Of a stretch of 64,000 nucleotides of DNA, positions 9,963 to 20,797 are shown in pieces. Below the pieces are notes generated by a model that searched no databases, was not told the origin of the DNA, and saw only the letters and a list, made by a program, of their open reading frames with translations. Source of the DNA: Iris pallida (lineage: Eukaryota; Streptophyta; Magnoliopsida; Asparagales; Iridaceae); assembly GCA_029216955.1 (NCBI GenBank), contig JANAVB010003400.1, forward strand, positions 16,666,551-16,730,550, in the 5' to 3' direction. A program made the translations under genes and the position numbers. The first letter of the stretch is position 1. Each line of letters starts with the position of its first letter.

Positions 9963-12900
9963 TGTCAGATCCCTATTTTGGAAATAGGTATATGACTGTA
10001 TTTCGACTGTATTTCATATTTTGGAGGATTTTAATTTTTGGGGTATTCTTGAAATTTTTATTATTTTCTTGGAGGTAATTTTATCCTCATTATTATTATT
10101 ATTATTATTAATTTCCTTGATCCCTATATTTACCCTCCCAAAAGGAAACCCAAACCCGAACCTAACTCTCTTACTCCACACTATCAGCCGTCCCCCCCAA
10201 TTCTCTCTCTTCACTCTCTCTCTCCCGAATCCTCTTTCTCCCCCCACTGGACCAGAGCTCCCCCGCTCTCCCGCTCAGCTCCCTCTTTCCCTTACTGCGA
10301 CCGGCCTCCTCCACCGCGACCACCCTCACCACTGGCATCGCCGCCGCCTCCTTCGATGGCTGCCATCCTCGCTACCACTTCCAGCGCCGCCACAACCATC
10401 ATCATCGTCGTCTCCCTCATCACCACCGCCTCCGTGGCCGCGACAGCCATCACCACCACTTCCATCCGCCACCACCCTCCAGCGCGGCCCCCTCCTCTGC
10501 GACCACCGCACCACCAGCTCCTCCCCTCTTCTTCTCCGGCAGCTCGCGCCGCCCCGACTTGGCTGTTCTGTCGCTGCTGCCGTTCGCCCCCTCCGCCAGG
10601 GCTCGACCGACGCCGGTGAGCCTCTCCTCCGGCCTCCCATCTCTCTCTCTGTCTCCTCCTCCGCCCGGAGCCGCCGCGACCTGGCCGAGCCCCGAGCTCC
10701 TCCGCCTTCCCCCCTTTTTCCTTTTCTGGCGACCATCGTCGCCGTCGAGCCACGCTGGCCGCGCTAGCCTCGAGTGGCGGGTCGCCCTTGGGCCCCGTGC
10801 TGCTCGAGCAGTGTGCAGCCTTAGGTGTCGTGCTCTCCTCGGGCCGCGTGTACCCTTGACTTATACGTTCCCCCGTTCTCCGTGCTTCTCGGGACGTGCA
10901 CCTTGATTTGTGTGCTATCTCGGTTCCTGTGCCACCCCGATCTATATGCTGCCTTAGGCAGCGGGACACCTCGAGCCTCGCGCTGCCTTGGGCACCGTGA
11001 CATCTCGATTTGTGTGCCGCCTCGATTTTTGTGCCTCGGCCTTTGTGCCTTCCTCATGACCCGTGTCGCCTCTATTTATGTACACATACCGATTTACGTA
11101 CCGTATTGATTTGCGTGCCCCTTGGACTCCGTATCGCCTCGATTTGCGTGCATATGTTGACTTGCGTGCTCCATCGATTTGCGTACCGCATCGGTCCTTG
11201 AGCCGTCTCGATTCGCGTACACATCTCGATTTGCGTGTCGCGTGATTCGTACGCTATCTTGATATTCATGATTTCCTCGATCTACGTGTGCATCTTGATT
11301 TACGTACACGTTGTCTCTTGTTCATCTTGATCCTCGAGTCATCTCGATTCTCGTGCACGTCTCGATATACGTGTACATCTCGATTTACATGCCCGTATCG
11401 GTCAGCGTGCCTCGGTTTTCATGCCTGATCCCTGCACTGCTTGCGGGACCCACACGGTATAGCCTTCTACCATCTCTTGTGATTGTTCTATTATTTTATT
11501 ATTTGGTGCTGATGATTATTTATTGTGTGTTCTGAGGATCTCGATTGGCGGGCTATCTTGGATCGCGACTGCCGAAGACTTGCTTACCTAGCCGAGCCCT
11601 CTAGGCAAGTATCCCTTGCTCATCGGCGGCTCTTTTCATCTCTCCTGGATTTTATTGTATTTAATTTATTATAAATTGTATAACCATGAGTAGTGTAGCT
11701 TAGCAGTAGAACTGCCATGATAACCAAGACTAGCTAGGTCCGATACTGGGATAGACCGTATCGGACGACTCGGATGGATTATCCACACCTCCGAGGACAC
11801 GAGCACGACTCACTTGTACGGATTGTCCCCATATGCCCCGTGTCCGACTCGCGGTCGGGTAACGGCTTTGGCTAACCTTACATGTGGCGGTGATTGTGCT
11901 TGGGTTAGGGATTTATGGACATGTGTTGTGGTGCACCATATGAGGCGGTTATTCTATTATTATGTATGTTGGCTTGGCGCCCAGTACGCATTGTAGCGAT
12001 GCTGAAGGCCGGGACTTAGTGGTCTCGGGTTCGATTGGTTTCCAGTACGCATCGTAGTGCTACTGGAGGCCGAGACTTAGTGTTCTCGGCTATCGATTTG
12101 TTCCCAGTACGCATTGTAGTGCTGCTGGTAGCTGAGACTTAGTGTTCTCAGCCTGCGATTCTGCGACTCTACGGCGGGTTGCGCTGAGTGGTTTTAGCCC
12201 CTATTCGTAGGGTGCTCCCATCAAGATTACAAAGGAGACTCTACCGGATTTTTCCAGAATTCCCGGTTGGGAATTTGGTTCGAAGGATTGGGCAGAACCA
12301 TTCCTTTGGTTTGTGGGACTGAACTCATACATGTTCTTCTTGGTATAGCATCCTTGATCTTATTGCCTGCTAGGTAGACTCCCGACTAGATTAGTCGCCT
12401 AGCGTCTTGACCTGTCTTGTCCGTCGGATTGTGTAAGGAGAGCGGTTCTACTCGGGTGAAGGTCTGCAACCCTGATCCTTGTTTGGTTTAAGGGTTGTGG
12501 ATCTGATCCAGAGTGGTTCACGCAATCCTTGCCTTTTCGACGGTATCACCCATTGGACTCTTGACCCGTGACCCTTCTTTTAGATGGTGTTCCAGTTTAG
12601 TTTGTTATCCCATTGTCTGTCCTGTCCGCCGGATTGTGTAAGGAGAGCAGTTCTACTCGGGTGAAGGTCTGCAACCCTGGTCCTTGTTTGGTTTAAGGGT
12701 TGTGGATCTGATCCAGAGTGGTTCACACAATCCTTGCCATCTTCCGACGGCGTTGATTAGTGTTGACCCATGTGTTGGGATTATGATCTTATTCGAGGAT
12801 TGACTATGAGGAGATATGATATTGAGATAGTGATAACGGTAGACTAAGTGGATTCTTAGATAGTGTTGCTAGTTCTTTGGTGATGTTCTAATTTGATCAG

Positions 12901-14876
12901 ATATGTCTTTGAGGACTTTTTGATTTTGATATTGGTACGAGTGTCTCGCGGAACAAATAGAATATCGAGGGTATTATTATATAATTTTTACTCGACTTCC
13001 CTAACGCCCAAAACTGGGTACCTTTGTGTATTCCGGTAGTTGGGGAACCTGGTTTGATTGCTATGTCTTGGTAGTTGAGGGGCTTGTTTTCTAGTGGCTT
13101 GTGATCATTAACTTGGAGGATTCTTGTGAGTCAGAGGGCCTAGAATTATTAGGGGGATGAGCTTGGTATTTGGTGGTTGTCTTTATTGACGTGATATTCA
13201 CTCCATCATGGATGGAAGACTCTTGTTAGATTGATCTGGTGGATGGACCGACTTGATGATTGGAGCTGTAGGCTCCCATATATGCTTGAGATGTTATTAT
13301 AGTAGAGGTTCTGGTCTTGTACTTGACCTGATATCCATGCCGCGATGTGGGCAGATGACTTCTTGTGACTGACAGATTTGTCCTTGTCCCAGACCTGACT
13401 ACCTGTATCCGTGCTATAAGTCCAATTACCCTTTGAGGTACTGGCCCTCACCATGCACTGCGGTGCCCTTTATCTATTGGCACTTTAAGGTGCTACTTCC
13501 ATGATTATATGGCATTGCGATGCCATCTTGATATTCTAGCTATATTATATGATTACCTGCACGGGTATCTGGTAGTTGGCCTATAGTATTAGCGTGGTTA
13601 GGATTGCTTGCTTGCTTGTTGCATAACACTAAGGATGGATCACAACTGGGACTATAGGTGCCGAGGTTGATTCTTACTTAGCGTTCTCGTACTGAGGTAC
13701 AATATCTAGGAGGATGATCATGTGACCACGGCATGTGATTCCGGATAAATGTATGATTAATCTAGGCAACTTAAACTGGTAAAAGCATTGGGGGGGAACG
13801 GAATCCCGAGATCGTACATTACCAGCCTTATTCCAGACATTAGTCATGACCTGCAGGCTGGCCGCCACGGATATTGTTACCATTCGTACTAGTGGATGGC
13901 AATATCCGGCTACTTATGTACTATACATTATATACATGGAATGCTCGGCACGATGGCCTTACGAGGGACCATTGGTGGCATGTAGAGCCCGGTGGCCTTA
14001 CGAGGGATCGGTACTCTTCTTATATGCTATACTTGGCCTCGCTAGCCCTGCTGGGACGGTACGATCGGAGGATTCCCATACTTTCATTGTTGGGGTAACC
14101 CAACCTCCACATAGAAAGCCGTAGGCATTTTGAGTGGCCGCTTATTCTCCTAAATTGTATAGCTTGTTGCTTGCTAAGCTGGCTGGCACGTAACGCTGTC
14201 CCGGTGCGGTAATTCATTCTCTTGTTCTTGTTTGATGTAGGGGTAAGTTACTGTTCTGATGACAAACTACGAGCTCCAGTTGGCGATGCAAGCATTAGTG
14301 GATGTTAGGATGACTGTGATGATTGTTGGTTACTTACGTACTAGTAGTTGGATTGCTGCCTTATATTCTGTAATCGTGCGTTGGTACCGCACGATCCCTT
14401 ACCTTATTTACTGTTTTTAGATGCTATTTCTGTCACATTTTATCATGCTAGTTTTCTTCGCCCGTCCTTGAGCCTTCCTTTCTGGTACTTGCTGCGGTTG
14501 GCCTGACCAACCCTGGATTATTCCCAGATTGCCTGAGACCGACCTGTGGATCTTCCAGACTCGACTTAGAGGATGTGCTTCACTTCCCGACCATACTAGG
14601 AACTGTGGAAAGGTATACTAGTCTACATTATTATTCTGTACTGTGGATTTTTTGATTATCATATGAGTATTCCCTGCTTTCCATATGATTATCTCTCTTG
14701 ATGTTGTTTCATTGTGATTTGCCTGTGGACATGAGATCGGATTTAGGCCGTAGATTGATTATATGCTAGGATACCCAGCAAGACTTGACAGCCGTCATTG
14801 CCGTATAGCGTATTCGTACATTATACGGTGTAGCTGGCCTACGTCCGCCCCCGTATTTCGGTACTGGGGCGTGACA
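9963..14876 (+). repeat. E1 3' LTR
   Basis: Near-identical copy of 3794-8622, starting TGTCAGATCCC and keeping the intact end GTGACA. It is about 85 bp longer, mostly through extra repeat units near 10930-11000. The AGGCAAG dyad is at 11603-11619 and the perfect hairpin at 14373-14395. A long plus frame at 10021-10767 is not open in the left LTR and reads low-complexity Pro/Ser/Leu, so it is not counted as a gene. Confidence 0.93.
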
Positions 14877-14881
14877 TTTGG
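14877..14881. repeat. Target-site duplication of E1 (right), TTTGG
   Basis: Second copy of the duplication at 3789-3793, immediately after the GTGACA end of the right LTR. Confidence 0.92.
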
Positions 14882-15436
14882 CCACGTGTTCTTGGACTCT
14901 GTTCAATTTGGGACAGCCCGACGAGAATTGGAGGACAAAGGAGTAGGCAAACCTCTGATGCAGAGAGGATAGGTCATCATCGGAAAATCGGATCAATGGG
15001 GACTGTCCCTCCAGAGGTGGAGGGTATTCAATATCTGGGAGCGGAACATCCGTGAGGATCGGGCGCTGCTGCCCCGCACGGTCGGGCCTCACCATGTCCG
15101 CGAAAGAGACATGGGTAGCGGTCGCACGAGGATGAGGAGAAGGGGGGCCTGCTGGTGGGGGGGGAGGGCCTGGTAGCAGGGGACAGGGGCGGGGGGGCCA
15201 CCACCGCCGACTGCCGCAGCTGAGGGATGTCCAATCAGAGTGAGCTCGCCAACTGAGGAAGGCGGAGCCGAGATGGAGGGACCTATGAGGCTTGGGGCAG
15301 GTGGAAATCCGATCGTAGAGGCTGGGGGACCTGTGGGGGGATCACCCGGGAGGGGCGACCTCCACCTGAGGGCGCAGGGGAGAGGGGCCCACGAACGGGG
15401 CGGGAGGAACCCGAGAGCCAGGCGCATGAAAGCTAT
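14882..15436 (-). pseudogene. LINE ORF1 N-terminus (first half of DUF4283) and 5' region
   Basis: The minus strand from about 15095 reads a short linker and then PLIRFSDDDLSSLHQRFAYS, the first strand and helix of a DUF4283 domain. The second half of that domain is at 3573-3788, on the other side of E1. This identifies the segment as the upstream part of the same LINE. Upstream (15100-15436) the coding strand is C-rich and encodes Pro/Ser/Ala-rich low complexity, usual for LINE ORF1 starts and 5' UTRs. The exact 5' end is not certain; the sharp drop in GC near 15436 is my estimate. Confidence 0.75.
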
Positions 15437-18022
15437 TGATACACAATTGTTTGTCATCTATTCGAAATTAGAGAGCGATCTTCAAAACTTGATTCATATC
15501 TACCATATCACATTATCTATTATGTCGTGTGGTATTCTTTTATAATCAAGAGTCGACGTACAATATCACGACTTTGAAATTCTTTCTAACTTCATTAACC
15601 ATAGAACCGTATTTTAGTTTAATTTCGAGAATTTTTTTTCTAAAATGTATAGGTTGCAATCTCCTCTAAATTTTAGGACTTATTAGGAGTACCGATTTAT
15701 TAGGATAAGTTGGTTTCCACTAGAGTGATAAATGCGTGTCACATGAACGCCCACTTTCTATTTAGATCATTGGTGTCCCCTACTGTGACATTGATATTCG
15801 GAGCGTAATACTAGTTGGTACCTTCCAACAAATTTCATGTGCAAGAACTAGACGAGTCCACCTTCATTTAGGCATATCTGTCCCACTCAAACACGTTCCC
15901 TTGTACTCTATTTTTATGATACAACTTTCAGGTCAAAAAGCATAAACTATAACCCTTACCATTGTACCGATATACTTTCCAACTACAATTAGAGACTCAA
16001 CCTCGACTCAAAACTTTCGACCCAATATATGGTTGTGATCTACTTGAAGCCCACTACGTACATGCTACTAGTGTGCCACTCAATTGAGTCCTCTTGTGCT
16101 ACTTAAACACAAAAATCACAGAAGGTACATTTTTGGGCTTAAGGAACCTAGTTAACCCATCCGACAAATAAGTACCCCAACCACTTGAGTTTGAACCTAC
16201 GCTAGGTTACCTTAACCTAATAGAAAATGTTTAGATTAATTTTATGAGACCTTGTCCAGCCATTATTGATTAAAACACAGGATTCATTCAATCAAAGATT
16301 GATGTCCAATTAGGGAATTCATTCAATCAAAGATTGATGTCCAATTAGGGAACCCATTAAGACCAGTTAAACCCATCCATGTATATCAGCATATTTGAAC
16401 TACAAAACCAAACCTTATGAAATAGGTCCATACACCTATTGTGTAGTCCCCATCTCTTGGTCCACTAATCGTCCTTCCATAAATCTCTTAACTGTATCCC
16501 TTCGTAGCCTATGTTATGCAATGAATAGAATCCTAGTGTACCAACTTGTTTTCGGTTGTGGTTGGCCAAGACCTCTTCTATTGTCTTGATGAAACATAGT
16601 CGGTATATGGGCAAGGTTAAATAAGTTATACCTAGGCTTCCTATAAAGTCCATGACTATAATCAGAATATCCTCATATCCTCATAAATCTTCTTGAAATT
16701 TGACCTTCTTAGAAGTCCTATTACTGTGTTGTCCACAATTAACCAAATTCCCTAAGTTGCATAGAACCTTGAACTTAGTGTAATCTATCTTTTAGAATAG
16801 GATAAAAAACTTGGATTCCATTCGTAACCATTCCTCTACCTGTTTGGAAGTTTCATAATGCATTTATATCCATTTTCTCGTGCATTTAGATAACCGTGGT
16901 AAGAGATCGTAACCTTGAATTCTTCAAATCCATTCTATCATAGAATCATGTCTTAGTTTAAGTCGAGAACGAGATTTCCGAGGTGTATAGTTTCCAAGCC
17001 TTAGATCCAAGCCTCTCTAGAACGTAGGGTTCTTGAATTAGCTAATGATTGTGATAGATTGGTTGCAATTGAACTAATAAAACAATGATTCATAACGTCC
17101 ACTCCTATCCATATCATCTGATAACCCCTACCGTGACTTTGATATTTAAGGCACAACACTAGCATTTTCCTTCCAATAAATTTCACACTCATGAACTAGG
17201 CCAGTAAAGCTACACATATGACATACATGTCCTACACAAACATACCTTTCTGTACTTTATTTCGACTACACCACATGTATGACATAATTCCCTTAGAATA
17301 AACCATAGATGTCTATTTTTGATCCATTTAATTTTAAACTATGCAGTATCGATCCATTCTCTAAACAAAACAAAATACCCATGATCCAGACAAGACACAT
17401 CATACCTACAACCGATGCATTTCACCCAAGAATGCGCATGCCTCCTATACGACATCAAACACCAATCCACACACACTAGTCATTATGACCTAAAGATTTC
17501 AACCTTTGCCCCATCAAAAATCTATAGAAAGGTTCTGCACTATTATAGACTCATATCTCGTAGTTACCCAGGTTAGGTTAAGACTGAAATTTCTTAGAAT
17601 CGACACATTTAAGTTACATTCGATCAAGAGATGTCTACTATCTTATTAGAGAGCATGGCCCCTATAGGAGCGATGATTAATGGTTATAATTTCCTTATAG
17701 AAGTTATTGACCAAGACTGCCATAACCATATTTAGGCTTACTTAGAATTCGTGACTGCAGTCAGAAGTGTCTAATATTCTCATGCCTTTCTTTAGAAACT
17801 GTCCTACTCAGAAGCGCTGTAACTTTGATTTTCACAGTTAGCCACTTTCTATAAGTTTGGTAGGGCCTTGAATCAAGAATACCTTATCTTGTAGAATATG
17901 ACGACAATTTGGATTCCTGTAATAACCACCTCCTCCCTCATTTTGAAAACTGTGTTATGATGTGATGTATTTACTCTCCTTTCGTATTAATCTCGTTGTC
18001 CTTTGAAATTAAGAGTTATTTT
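15437..18022 (+). mobile_element. Internal non-coding region of LTR element Q (5' part cut off)
   Basis: AT-rich DNA with no gag or pol frame ends in the dyad plus purine tract that precedes LTR A at 18059, so it is the downstream internal part of a plus-strand LTR element. Its left part and 5' LTR are missing; the LINE appears to have inserted into it near 15437. Two stretches (about 15760-15920 and 17105-17260) are diverged copies of each other, sharing a CCCCTAC.GTGAC start and similar spacing. No genes are seen. Confidence 0.65.
16282..16351. repeat. Exact 35-bp tandem duplication
   Basis: The 35-bp unit beginning ATTCATTCAATCAAAGATTG occurs twice back to back (16282-16316 and 16317-16351) without a mismatch, so the duplication is young compared with its surroundings. 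Confidence 0.95.
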
Positions 18023-18058
18023 AATTTCGAGGACAAAATTTTTATAAGTTGGGTAGGA
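18023..18058 (+). other. Q pre-polypurine dyad and polypurine tract
   Basis: AATTT and AAATT arms (18023-18040) are followed by AAGTTGGGTAGGA directly before the TG start of LTR A. The layout matches E2 and E3. Confidence 0.75.
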
Positions 18059-18463
18059 TGTAAACTTCCAAATTTTCAAAAGATTTATTTTTATTTTAGT
18101 ATTATTTATATTTGCTTGAATAAAATGTTTGGAATTATTTTTTTATTTATAAATATAGTCTTAGTCATGCTTAAATTTTGTTATGCATATTGACTAGACA
18201 ATATGGCACGGCTATTACAGTCATATGTCCTGACTAGCCTACTAGCTGTAAACCCCTTGGATTTCTAAATTTTATTTTTTTAATATATTTTTATTATTAG
18301 GAAAATATAATTACTTTCCTTACTTTTAGAATTAGACTTGAAATATTTGAAATTATTTATTTATATAAAGTATATATAGCAAATATGTTCTCCATAACAG
18401 GTAAAATGGGTTTCTACAAAGGATAATTTTTATTTATTTATTTATTTATTTATCTTGTATGAG

Positions 18464-18472
<9 letters not shown>
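18059..18472 (+). repeat. LTR A, first segment
   Basis: Starts TGTAAACTTCC after the Q purine tract. About 100 bases in it shares GTC.TTAGTCATG and TTGACTAG..A.TA..GC.ATG-like words with LTR D at the same distance from its start. It is cut at 18460-18472, where a 13-bp direct repeat (TGAGCTATATATA) marks insert R. Total LTR A length with nested DNA removed is about 2.8 kb, against about 3.5 kb for LTR D and the solo LTR, so the join is plausible but not proven. Confidence 0.6.

Positions 18473-18528
<56 letters not shown>
18465..18528. repeat. (TA)n microsatellite
   Basis: Uninterrupted TA dinucleotides, preceded by a short (TTTA)n run at about 18430-18453. Confidence 0.97.
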
Positions 18529-18529
<1 letters not shown>

Positions 18530-20035
18530 CAGACATTTTTAAAAAAAAATATTTTTAACAGACATTTTGTTGAAAAGGAAAAGAGGGCTCAAAAAGAGCC
18601 TTACAGACTGGTACATGGCCATAAAACAAAAGGGCCCGGTTAATCTAGGCAAAAAATAGTAATGGTGGGGATTCGAAATTTCGAGATTTCGGAGGACCCA
18701 AATTTCGAAATGCAACTAAAACATTTCGAAATTCGGAACCCAAAATTTTGAAATCATTCGAAACCGGAATTGCACTAATTCAAAAATTTAAAAATTCAAA
18801 AAGGAGGACCGAGGACACGCTGGGTCCTAGGGGGCGTGTGGGTGCACTCCCCGAGATAGGAAACACTGCCCAAGGGGGAGGGGCTCAATGCCCTAGCGGG
18901 CGCACGGCACGAGGCGGCCTTGGGCCCCCCCAACGCTCAGCTCGTAGCCCTTGGAGGGTCGCTCCGGTGAAGGAGGCCGGCGGGGGAGTTGGACGAGCAG
19001 GGACCGGTGTTCCGGCGAGGGGGGAGGCCGAGAGGGTGGACCGCCGGGGGGGGAGGGGTCCACGAGGGCGGATAGGTACAGAAAGGGGCTCCGGAAAGAT
19101 CCAGCGGAGGCCGGAGGGGGCTGGGCTGGAGGGGGAGCCGCTGACTAGAAGAGAGGGGATGACGACTCCGGGAGGGGTGGAGGAGACCGCATCCGGGGAA
19201 GGGGGTGGGGGGTCGACTTCGGGGGGAGGAGGGGAATCTCAGCGGGGGCCGGCTGAGGGGATGGGGGGAGGGGAGGAGGAGAGGATGGAGCTGGGGGGGT
19301 GCAGTCACGCCCGAAGGGTGGGTTCTCGGCCGGCGAGAGGAGGAGGCCGGCCGACGCAGATAAGGGCCTGTCATCGGCGAGGGAGAGGGGCCTCCAGCGT
19401 GCGCCAGAGGGAGCACAGGAGGCCGTAGGAAGGCGGTGGAGCGTCGCGTGCTGGGGACGACGGGGACGGCGTTACCCGTAGCGTGGCTACGAAAGCCCAC
19501 AAAGGAGGCTCGGTGCTCACGGGAGGAGGGAGAGGGCCGACGACGGGAGGGAGGGGGGCACGGCCACGAAATCCCACGAAGGGGGCTCGGAGCTCGCGGG
19601 AGGGAGAGGGCCGGCGACGGGGGGGACACCAGGGCACGCCGGATGAGGGGACCGTTGCTGGAGGAGGGAGAGGAGCCCCCGGCGGTCCCGAGGCGAAGGC
19701 TGGAGGGGAAGGAGGGTCACTCCAGAGCTGCCGGGAGCCGAGGGGCCCGGGGAGGACGCGGTCGAGGATGCGGGCCACTGTAAAGAGAAGAATGCGGCCG
19801 TCCCGGGGTCTGGGCGGCGCGAGGCGAGTCCTGCCGAGGGAGCAGGTGGCCACTGCAAGGGGGCAGCCAGGGGTGCCGAGGGTGGCACTGGGAGAGGGGC
19901 GGTGGGAGGAGTGGGCGCCATGGCGGGGGGGGGGGGGGGCCAGGCGGAACAAACTCCTGCGATAGAGGGTCGGACCTGGCCCGGATGCGCTAATGTCTCC
20001 GGGGAGGGTGCCACCGCCGAGGGGGGTGGGGTGGG
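18473..20035. mobile_element. GC-rich insert R, left part (unclassified)
   Basis: After an AT-rich lead-in with repeated ATTTCGAAAT words (about 18680-18770), the sequence becomes strongly G-rich on the plus strand from about 18810. Long frames exist on both strands but read as Pro/Arg/Ser- or Gly/Arg-rich low complexity, so I call no gene. Around 19480-19620 a unit of about 75 bp (CCACGAA..CC.A.GAAGG.GGCTCGG) is repeated in tandem. The insert continues at 29082-29282. A 13-bp direct repeat, TGAGCTATATATA (18460-18472 and 29283-29295), bounds the whole, a length seen with LINE-type insertions. It could be a LINE 5' region on the minus strand or a Mutator-like element; I cannot decide. Confidence 0.5.
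20031..20035. repeat. Target-site duplication of E2 (left), GTGGG
   Basis: GTGGG just before the left E2 LTR; repeated at 29082-29086. Confidence 0.9.
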
Positions 20036-20786
20036 TGTAAAGCCCCTAAATTTCTACTATATTTTTAGTACTAATTTTGTTTTGTATTTATACGTCACAT
20101 AGTCGTATTGTACGTCTCGCGAAAATTTGCGTTTTTCGTATTTAATCGTCGAGTGCGAATATGTGCGAGGTACATATTTTTAGAAAAATAATTTTTCTTT
20201 TTATTATCGGTGATGATTTTAAATAATTATTTTTATTAAAGTTGTAAAAAATATCTATCGAGGTTGCCAAAACTTATTATTTTAGTTATTTATAAAAGGC
20301 TATCTTATTTTAATAGAGGTAATTTAGAAAACTAGATTATGTGAATATTCTACGTGTAAAACGCATGAAAATTATTTCATGTATATTTTCAAAATTTATT
20401 ATTTATAATAATTTATTTAGCAAAAAGGTATTTTAAATATATAAATATATAAATATTTATGTTTATTTTTGAAATTATTTTTACCTAAATTATTTAAAGG
20501 ATATTTTGAAGATATTTCCTACTAATATTTAAAATATATATTGGAAAATTTGAAATTAATTATTATATAAATTCTATAAAAAGATATTTTGGATATATTT
20601 CTGATAAATTAAATTCTGATTAGATTTATTGATTTAAATTAAATAGTTTAATTTAAATATGAATTATCTATATTTAAATTGGATTTGGATTTAGATATGA
20701 ATGTATTAATTTAAATTAAATAAGTAAATTATCTAATTGGGTTTAAAAAAATCTCAATCCTTATCTACCAAGGATTCCCTCAACCC

Positions 20787-20797
20787 AATATATATAG
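20787..20797 (+). promoter_or_regulatory. TATA box, E2 5' LTR
   Basis: AATATATATAG followed by GGGAG and a pyrimidine-rich leader about 30 bases on. The same position in the right LTR has TATATATATAG at 25966. Confidence 0.65.

Larger units (their letters stand above)
3794..14876 (+). mobile_element. E1: complete non-coding LTR retrotransposon with 4.8-4.9 kb LTRs
   Basis: Two near-identical direct repeats (3794-8622 and 9963-14876) begin TGTCAGATCCC and end GGGGCGTGACA (the left end mutated to GTGCCA). They flank only 1340 bp of internal DNA. A primer-site sequence follows the left LTR and a polypurine tract precedes the right one, so the element reads on the plus strand. A 5-bp duplication, TTTGG, bounds it. 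No gag or pol is present, so it must depend on enzymes made elsewhere. It sits inside the DUF4283 region of the LINE and therefore inserted after it. The LTRs differ by a few percent by eye, so the insertion is not very recent. Confidence 0.93.

Noticed and set aside
10021..10767. 248-codon plus frame in the E1 3' LTR with a hydrophobic start resembling a signal peptide
   Set aside because: The matching frame is broken in the 5' LTR and the rest is Pro/Ser low complexity.
18247..18280. Possible second LTR start (TGTAAACCCCTTGG) inside LTR A
   Set aside because: The preceding CTAGC has no partner after 40411, and the region roughly follows LTR D without a break.
18748..19965. Long frames on both strands in the GC-rich insert
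   Set aside because: They read as Arg/Gly- or Pro/Ser-rich low complexity in overlapping frames, explained by composition; no domain or conserved start.
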